Source: JADJMO01 sp016794445
GTDB taxonomy: Bacteria > Myxococcota_A > Polyangia > Polyangiales > JADJMO01
Assembly (NCBI GenBank): GCA_016794445.1
Contig: JAEUKC010000461.1
Span: 1 to 37,039 of the forward strand
DNA: 37,039 nucleotides
Reading direction: 5' to 3'
The stretch's first letter is position 1. Every line of letters starts with the position of its first letter. The translations under genes and the position numbers were made by a program. The notes beneath the pieces were generated by a model. The model was given only the letters and a program-made list of their open reading frames with translations. It was not told the origin of the DNA and made no database searches. Shown one piece after another: positions 32,062 to 37,039 of this stretch.

Positions 32062-33045
32062 ATGGCCGAATCCCCGCACTGGTTCTCCGACAATGCGCTC
32101 TCCATCGGTCGCACGCCGCTCGTGCGCCTCAACCGTGTCGTCGGCAAGACGTCCGCGACCGTGCTCGCCAAGATCGAGGGCCGCAACCCGGCTTATTCGG
32201 TCAAGTGCCGCATCGGCGCCGCGCTGGTCTGGGACGCGGAGAAGCGGGGAGCGCTCGTGCCCGGCAAGGAGCTCATCGAGCCGACCAGCGGCAACACGGG
32301 CATCGCGCTCGCCTTCGTGGCCGCGGCGCGCGGCTACCCGATCACGTTGACCATGCCCGAGACCATGAGCATCGAGCGGCGCAAGCTGCTCGCGGCGTAC
32401 GGCGCCAAGCTGGTGCTCACCGAGGGCGCCAAGGGCATGAGCGGCGCCATCGCCAAGGCCGAGGAAATCGCCGCCTCGGACCCCAAGTACGTCCTGCTCC
32501 AGCAGTTCAAGAACCCGGCGAACCCCGCCATCCACGAGACCACCACCGGCCCCGAGATCTGGGACGACACCGCGGGCGCGATCGACATCCTGGTCTCCGG
32601 TGTGGGCACGGGCGGCACCATCACCGGCGTCTCCCGCTACATCAAGAACCAGAAGGGCAAGGCCATCCTCTCCGTCGCCGTCGAGCCCGCCGCGAGCCCG
32701 GTCCTCACGCAGAAGCGGGCGGGTGAGCCGCTCAAGCCCGGGCCGCATCGCATCCAGGGCATTGGCGCGGGGTTCGTGCCCGACGTGCTCGACCTCTCGC
32801 TGGTCGACGCGATCGAGCAAGTGACCAACGAGGAGGCCGTGGAGTTCGCCCGCCGCCTCGCGCGCGAGGAGGGCATCCTCGCCGGCATCTCCTGCGGCGC
32901 CGCCGTCGCCGTCGCCGCGCGCTACGCCCAGCGCAAGGAGCACGAGGGCAAGACCATCGTGGTCGTGCTTCCCGACTCGGGCGAGCGCTACCTCTCGTCG
33001 GTCCTGTTCGAGGGCGTGTTCGACGCCGAGGGCATCGCGCGGTGA
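32062..33045 (+). CDS. cysK: Cysteine synthase A (O-acetylserine sulfhydrylase)
   Basis: The 327-residue PLP enzyme makes cysteine from O-acetylserine and sulfide. The Schiff-base lysine is K48 in GRNPAYSVKCRIG. The substrate and phosphate loops are TSGNTGIAL and GVGTGGTITGVSRYI, and the sequence tracks E. coli CysK closely (TMPETMSIERRKLLAAYGAKLVLTEGAKGM, KPGPHRIQGIGAGF, LPDSGERYLS). ATG 32062 follows a short TGAGG. Its stop overlaps the cysE start (GTGA), giving a coupled cysK-cysE pair. Confidence 0.97.
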   Translation: MAESPHWFSDNALSIGRTPLVRLNRVVGKTSATVLAKIEGRNPAYSVKCRIGAALVWDAEKRGALVPGKELIEPTSGNTGIALAFVAAARGYPITLTMPETMSIERRKLLAAYGAKLVLTEGAKGMSGAIAKAEEIAASDPKYVLLQQFKNPANPAIHETTTGPEIWDDTAGAIDILVSGVGTGGTITGVSRYIKNQKGKAILSVAVEPAASPVLTQKRAGEPLKPGPHRIQGIGAGFVPDVLDLSLVDAIEQVTNEEAVEFARRLAREEGILAGISCGAAVAVAARYAQRKEHEGKTIVVVLPDSGERYLSSVLFEGVFDAEGIAR

Positions 33046-33956
33046 CCGACGGCTGGGACCTCTCGCGCGTCGTCCGAGAGCTCCGGGTCGCGCGCGAGAA
33101 GGGCGGTACCGCGCAGGCGCACACGCTGCCTTCGCGGACGGCGCTCGTGCAGGTGGTCGCCGGCCTGCGCGCGGCGCTGTTCCCCACCCACTTCGGCGAG
33201 CCGGATCTGGCGGGCGACGCGGTCGACTTCTTCGTCGGGCACACGCTGTCGTCGGCGCTCGGCGCGCTCGAGGAGCAGATCGCGCGCACGCTGCGCTTCG
33301 CCGAGGAGTCGTCGCTCGCCGCGACGCCGTGCCCGGAGGCCGACCAGGCGCGCCGGGCGAGCGAGCTCACCCGCGCGTTCGCCGCGCAGCTCCCCGAGAT
33401 CCGCGAGCTGCTCGAGACCGACATCCGCGCGGGCTACGAGGGCGACCCGGCCGCCAAGAGCCTCGACGAGGTGCTGTTCTGCTACCCCGGGCTCACCGCG
33501 ATCACCCACCACCGGCTCGCCCACCCGCTCTACCGACTCGGCCTGCCGATGCTGGCCCGCATCCTGTCCGAGATCGCTCACTCGGCCACGGGGGTCGACA
33601 TCCACCCCGGCGCGCAGATCGGCGCGAGCTTCTTCATCGATCACGGCACCGGCGTCGTGATCGGCGAGACCACGGTGATCGGCGAGCGGGTGCGGCTCTA
33701 CCAGGGCGTCACGCTCGGCGCGAAGAGCTTCCCGCTCGACGAACACGGCCAGCCCATCAAGGACCAGCCCCGCCACCCGATCATCGAGGACGACGTGGTC
33801 GTCTACGCGGGCGCCACCATCCTCGGACGCGTGACCATCGGGCGCGGCTCCAGCATCGGCGGCAACGTGTGGATCACCCGCAGCGTCCCCTCACGGAGTC
33901 AGGTCACCCAGGCGCAGGTGCGCTCGGAGACGTTCGACGGCGGCGCAGGGATCTGA
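33042..33956 (+). CDS. cysE: Serine O-acetyltransferase (EpsC/CysE type)
   Basis: The 304-residue enzyme acetylates serine to O-acetylserine. It has a long helical N-terminal domain (about 1-170), as in EpsC-type enzymes, then a left-handed beta-helix with hexapeptide repeats: VDIHPGAQIGASFFIDHGTGVVIGETTVIGERVRLYQGVTLG, then IEDDVVVYAGATILGRVTIGRGSSIGGN. The catalytic His lies in DHGTG. The C-terminus FDGGAGI ends in Gly-Ile, the tail that in other bacteria inserts into the CysK active site to form the cysteine synthase complex. It starts with GTG at 33042, overlapping cysK by four bases. Confidence 0.95.
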   Translation: MTDGWDLSRVVRELRVAREKGGTAQAHTLPSRTALVQVVAGLRAALFPTHFGEPDLAGDAVDFFVGHTLSSALGALEEQIARTLRFAEESSLAATPCPEADQARRASELTRAFAAQLPEIRELLETDIRAGYEGDPAAKSLDEVLFCYPGLTAITHHRLAHPLYRLGLPMLARILSEIAHSATGVDIHPGAQIGASFFIDHGTGVVIGETTVIGERVRLYQGVTLGAKSFPLDEHGQPIKDQPRHPIIEDDVVVYAGATILGRVTIGRGSSIGGNVWITRSVPSRSQVTQAQVRSETFDGGAGI

Positions 33957-33980
33957 CCGTTCGTGTAGCCTCCCCGCCTC

Positions 33981-36371
33981 GTGAGCGAAGCAGCGGACAC
34001 GCGGCGGGCGGCCCTCACCGTCTTCGTCCTCAGCGCCTCGGCGATGACCGCGGAGCTCGCGCTGACGCGCGTGTTCTCGGTGCTCATCTGGTATCACCTC
34101 GCCTTCTTCGCCATCTCGGTCGCGCTGCTCGGGACCGCGGTCGGCGCGCTCGCGGCGCACGTGCTCTCGACCCGCGAGGCCGCGCCGTTCGATGCGCGGC
34201 GGGCCGCGGGGCTCTCGGCGGTGTTCGCGGCCGTGTCGCTGGTGGCGCTCGAGCTCTTGCTCCTGCGCCAGGTGACGACGCAGGGAATGGGCTTCTTCAC
34301 CGAGCTCAACCTCGGGCTCCTGCTGTTCTTCGTCATGACCGCCGCGCCCTTCGCCGGCATCGGCATGTCGCTCACGCTGTGCCTCGTCGGGCGCGCGCGG
34401 CACATGCGCTGGCTCTACCTCGGCGATCTCGCGGGCGCGGCGCTGGCGGCCGCATCCTTGCCGCTCGTCGTGTCGTTGCTCGGCGGACCGCGGGCCCTGG
34501 TCGCGACCGCGATCCCCCTCGCGATCGTCGGTGCCGTGCTCCTGTCCGCGCACGCCCGGGTGGCGGCGGCGTCGCTCGCGGCGGTCCTCGTCCTCATCGC
34601 AGCGGCGGGGGGCGAGGCCTGGTTCGGGATCCGCACGGCCAAGGGCTTCCCGATCCCGGCCGACAAGGTGGAGTTCGAGCGCTGGAACTCGTTCTCGCTG
34701 GTCACCGTGCTGCGCGACGTGCCGTTCGCGGGCTGGGGACGGAGCCCCAAGGTGCAGACGCCCCCGCGGGAGCAGCGCGCCGTCCTCATCGACTGGAATG
34801 CGATGACGCCGCTCGTGCGCTTCGACGGCCCCCTCTCGGCCCTCACCGAGCTGCGGTTCGACCTCACGAGCGCCGCGCACGCGGTGGCTGCGCCACGGGG
34901 CAAGCGGGTGTGCGTGATCGGCGCGGGTGCCGGGCGCGACGTGCTCACGGCCCTCCAGGCCGGGGCCGCGCGGGTGACCGCGGTCGAGATCAACCCGCTC
35001 GTGGCGCGAGACGTGATGCTGGGCGCTTACCGCACGTTCTCTGGTGGCCTCTACGCGCGCGAGGACGTGGAGCTGGTGGTCGAGGACGGGCGCAGCTTCG
35101 TGCGCCGCACGGACCAGCGGTTCGCCGTGCTGCAGCTCAGCATGGTGGACACGTCCGCGGCCACCTCCGCCGGCGCCTACGCGCTCACCGAGAACAGCCT
35201 CTACACGACCGAGGCGTTCGGCGATTACCTCGGCGTCCTCGACGAGGGTGGCGTGCTCAGCGTCGGGTCGGCGAGCTTCGAGGGACTCGCGACGGGGGCG
35301 CGCCTCGTGTCGGTGGCGCGCGCGGCGCTCGTCGCGCGCGGCAAGGATCCGCGGCGATCGGTGATCGTGTTCTCGACGCCGTGGCAGGGCCAGAAGGACG
35401 CGGAGCTCTTCCACGTCCTCGTGCGCCCCGACGGCTGGTCCACCGCCGACGTGGACCGCGCGGTGGAGTGGGCGAGGGTGCTCGGCTTCCAGGTCGTGAG
35501 CCTGCCCGACCGCGTCGTGACGGACGGCTCGCGCGAGCACGGGTGGGTGCGCGCGCTGCTCGAGACCCCCGGCGCCGCGCTGCCGCCGGCCCTCGCGGCG
35601 CTGCCCATCGATCTCGCGCCGACCACGGACGACCGGCCGTTCTTCTTCTACCAGAACCGCCTCGCCGACCTGCCGCGCGCGCTCGCGGGGCCCACGCCGA
35701 GCCACTTTTACGGCAACGGGCTCGTGTTCCTCGCGCGGCTCTCGCTGGTCACGCTGGTCGCGATGGCCCTGTTCCTCGCCGTTCCGCGTTTCGTGAAGCG
35801 GGACCTCGCCGTGCCGCGGGACGCGGCGGCCTATGCGTTCCTGCTCGGCACGGGGTTCATGCTCCTCGAGCTGCCGCTGCTCCAGCGCTTCAACATGCTG
35901 CTCGGCAACCCGACGACGAGCCTCGCGGTGGTGCTCGCGACCCTGCTGATCTCGGGCGGGCTCGGCAGCGCGACGCTCAACCGCGAGGGGGCGGGGGAGC
36001 TCCGGCGGCTGCGGTCGGTGCTGGGTGCATTGATGGTCTATGGAATCTTGCTGCTCGCGAGCGTGCCTGCGTGGTCGTCGGCGCTGCGCGCGGCGAGCGC
36101 CACGACGCGCACGGTGGCGGTGGTGGCGCTGCTCGCGCCGCTCGGGTTCCTCGCGGGCGCGCCGCTCTCGATCGGCCTGCGCCTCGTGGCCGCGCGGGGC
36201 GGAGCGCACGTGGCGTTCCTCTGGGCGATCAACGGAGCCGCCTCGGTGCTCGGCTCGGTGGGCGCGACGCTGCTCGCGCTCCACGTGGGGCTGCGCGCGA
36301 CGACGCTGGTCGGCCTCGCCGTCTACCTGGGCGTGTTCGTGCTCGCGGGGCGGCTCGCGCGCGAGGGCTAA
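33981..36371 (+). CDS. Multi-pass membrane protein with central spermidine-synthase-like domain
   Basis: The 796-residue protein starts at GTG 33981. About six membrane helices span residues 8-215, a soluble Rossmann domain spans about 290-510, and five or six helices follow (about 570-790). The soluble domain has a SAM-type glycine loop VIGAGAGRD (about 312-320) and acidic strand end AVEINP, as in spermidine synthases. The usual catalytic DSSDP-type motif is replaced by QLSMVDTSAATSAGAYALTEN. It is therefore probably not a standard aminopropyltransferase. The layout matches large spermidine-synthase-like membrane proteins seen in delta-type bacteria; their substrate is unknown. Its stop overlaps the convergent DUF1232 stop by three bases. 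Confidence 0.82.
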   Translation: MSEAADTRRAALTVFVLSASAMTAELALTRVFSVLIWYHLAFFAISVALLGTAVGALAAHVLSTREAAPFDARRAAGLSAVFAAVSLVALELLLLRQVTTQGMGFFTELNLGLLLFFVMTAAPFAGIGMSLTLCLVGRARHMRWLYLGDLAGAALAAASLPLVVSLLGGPRALVATAIPLAIVGAVLLSAHARVAAASLAAVLVLIAAAGGEAWFGIRTAKGFPIPADKVEFERWNSFSLVTVLRDVPFAGWGRSPKVQTPPREQRAVLIDWNAMTPLVRFDGPLSALTELRFDLTSAAHAVAAPRGKRVCVIGAGAGRDVLTALQAGAARVTAVEINPLVARDVMLGAYRTFSGGLYAREDVELVVEDGRSFVRRTDQRFAVLQLSMVDTSAATSAGAYALTENSLYTTEAFGDYLGVLDEGGVLSVGSASFEGLATGARLVSVARAALVARGKDPRRSVIVFSTPWQGQKDAELFHVLVRPDGWSTADVDRAVEWARVLGFQVVSLPDRVVTDGSREHGWVRALLETPGAALPPALAALPIDLAPTTDDRPFFFYQNRLADLPRALAGPTPSHFYGNGLVFLARLSLVTLVAMALFLAVPRFVKRDLAVPRDAAAYAFLLGTGFMLLELPLLQRFNMLLGNPTTSLAVVLATLLISGGLGSATLNREGAGELRRLRSVLGALMVYGILLLASVPAWSSALRAASATTRTVAVVALLAPLGFLAGAPLSIGLRLVAARGGAHVAFLWAINGAASVLGSVGATLLALHVGLRATTLVGLAVYLGVFVLAGRLAREG

Positions 36372-36649
36372 CCCGCGGCGAGGGCAGGGGCCTCGCGGTC
36401 CTCGTCCCATTTGGCGGCGGCGCGCAAGGCGCCGAAGAACGCGAGCGAGACGATGCCGAGGTCGTCGAGCCAACCGACGATGGGGATGACGTCGGGGATC
36501 AGATCGACGGGGCTCACGAGATAGATCAGCGACAGCAGGAGGACGAGCCGTGGGAACACGGGCGCGTCGGCGGCGAACAGGAACCGCGCGAGCGCGCCCG
36601 GACGGCGGGCGACGGCGAGGACGGCAGAGCGACGACCGAGACGCGGCAT
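36368..36649 (-). CDS. DUF1232 (YkvA-type) small membrane protein
   Basis: The 93-residue protein contains the family core LVLLLSLIYLVSPVDLIPDVIPIVGWLDDLGIVSLAFFGALRAA, with the SPxDLIPDxIPxxGxxDD signature. A basic N-terminus precedes it. These proteins sit in the membrane and their role is unknown. It starts at ATG 36649. Confidence 0.92.
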   Translation of the reverse strand: MPRLGRRSAVLAVARRPGALARFLFAADAPVFPRLVLLLSLIYLVSPVDLIPDVIPIVGWLDDLGIVSLAFFGALRAAAKWDEDREAPALAAG

Positions 36650-36688
36650 GGGTGCAATCTAAGTCGCCGTGGCCGATGGGAAAGGGGG

Positions 36689-37039
36689 CTACCGCTCGAC
36701 CGCCTGCCGGAGCCCGTCTTCGTCGAACGGCTTGTCGAGGCAGCGGTTCTCGACCGAGCCGAGGAACGTGCGGACGCGCGGGGAGAACACGCCGCCCGTC
36801 ATGAACACGATGCGCCGCTCGAGCCCGGGGTGGAGCCGCTGGACCGCGTCGTAGACGCCAATGCCGTCCATGCCGTGCATCATGAGGTCGCAGAGGATCA
36901 CGTCGAACTGCGCGTCCTCCGCGAGCAGCGTGATCGCGCGGGTGCCGTCCGTGGCCGGCACGACCTCGTGGGTGTCGCCGAGGATGAGGCCGAGCGAAGA
37001 GAGGATGAACGGCTCGTCGTCGATGGCGAGCACGCGCCG
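36689..37039 (-). CDS. Response-regulator receiver domain, 5' end outside window
   Basis: The frame enters from the right edge as RRVLAIDDEPFILSSLG and ends with a complete receiver domain of about 116 residues. It has the acidic pair IDDE, phospho-acceptor Asp in VILCDLMM, switch Thr in FMTGG and Lys in DKPF. The domain ends right at the stop, so this is either the C-terminal receiver of a hybrid histidine kinase or a stand-alone regulator whose start lies just beyond the window. The GTG at 37033 could be a start but would cut into the first beta strand. Confidence 0.88.
   Translation of the reverse strand, partial: RRVLAIDDEPFILSSLGLILGDTHEVVPATDGTRAITLLAEDAQFDVILCDLMMHGMDGIGVYDAVQRLHPGLERRIVFMTGGVFSPRVRTFLGSVENRCLDKPFDEDGLRQAVER

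Noticed and set aside
33891..36473. An 860-codon open frame opposite the spermidine-synthase-like gene
   Set aside because: Arg/Glu/His-rich antisense shadow with no domain pattern; the plus-strand frame has clear membrane helices and a SAM loop.

Overview
The window is very GC-rich, densely coding DNA. It most likely comes from a large-genome myxobacterium (Myxococcota, probably Polyangiales-like; this is inference from gene content, no rRNA is present). The clues are three different Ser/Thr protein kinases in under 19 kb, several lipoproteins with Asp/Ser/Gly-rich linkers, a TPR plus PEGA-like protein, a REP-associated tyrosine transposase, frequent GTG starts, and many stop/start overlaps of 1 to 4 bases. 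I see no tRNA, rRNA, CRISPR array, prophage or plasmid backbone.

Layout. 1-275 is the 3' end of an unknown gene. 389-4289 (minus) holds a membrane-anchored kinase, a TPR/PEGA membrane protein and a di-heme cytochrome c lipoprotein. 4419-6970 (minus) is a two-gene unit: a glycerolipid-type acyltransferase overlapping by one base a complete, strikingly eukaryote-like 6-phosphofructo-2-kinase/fructose-2,6-bisphosphatase. 7118-7432 is an HU-type protein. 7672-14836 (minus) carries a cytoplasmic kinase with a C-terminal sensor-like region, a DUF58 protein, a BatA-like VWA membrane protein, a TolC-like outer-membrane protein and YbeY. 14924-18598 (plus) has methionyl-tRNA synthetase and a six-helix membrane kinase. 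18599-21072 (minus) is a GntR regulator coupled to a C45-type Ntn hydrolase, behind a good sigma70-like promoter. 21119-23490 (minus) has a small protein with possible clan CD peptidase features, transaldolase and a DUF4336 protein. 23541-24604 (plus) is a small lipoprotein overlapping a ferritin-like di-iron protein. 24609-25988 (minus) is a metzincin-like lipoprotein. 26074-29733 holds a glutathione S-transferase, a beta-barrel protein, a TPR lipoprotein and a HEAT-repeat protein. 29776-30917 has a RAYT transposase and about 460 bp of decayed or palindromic sequence. 30918-31964 has two small membrane proteins. 32062-33956 is cysK-cysE. 33981-36371 is a membrane protein with a spermidine-synthase fold, 36368-36649 a DUF1232 protein, and 36689 to the right edge the receiver domain of a truncated signalling gene.

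How the genes work together. cysK and cysE form a cysteine operon, and CysE keeps the C-terminal Gly-Ile tail that docks into CysK. The PFK-2/FBPase-2 gene suggests fructose-2,6-bisphosphate signalling in this bacterium and is translationally coupled to a Gat/Sct1-like acyltransferase, which could link sugar flux to glycerolipid synthesis. The kinase-DUF58-VWA cluster looks like a MoxR/DUF58/Bat-type envelope system in which a kinase sits where the MoxR ATPase is usually found. The strongest candidates for undescribed biology are these last two units, the GntR/Ntn-hydrolase pair, the clan CD-like protein and the lipoprotein/ferritin-like pair.
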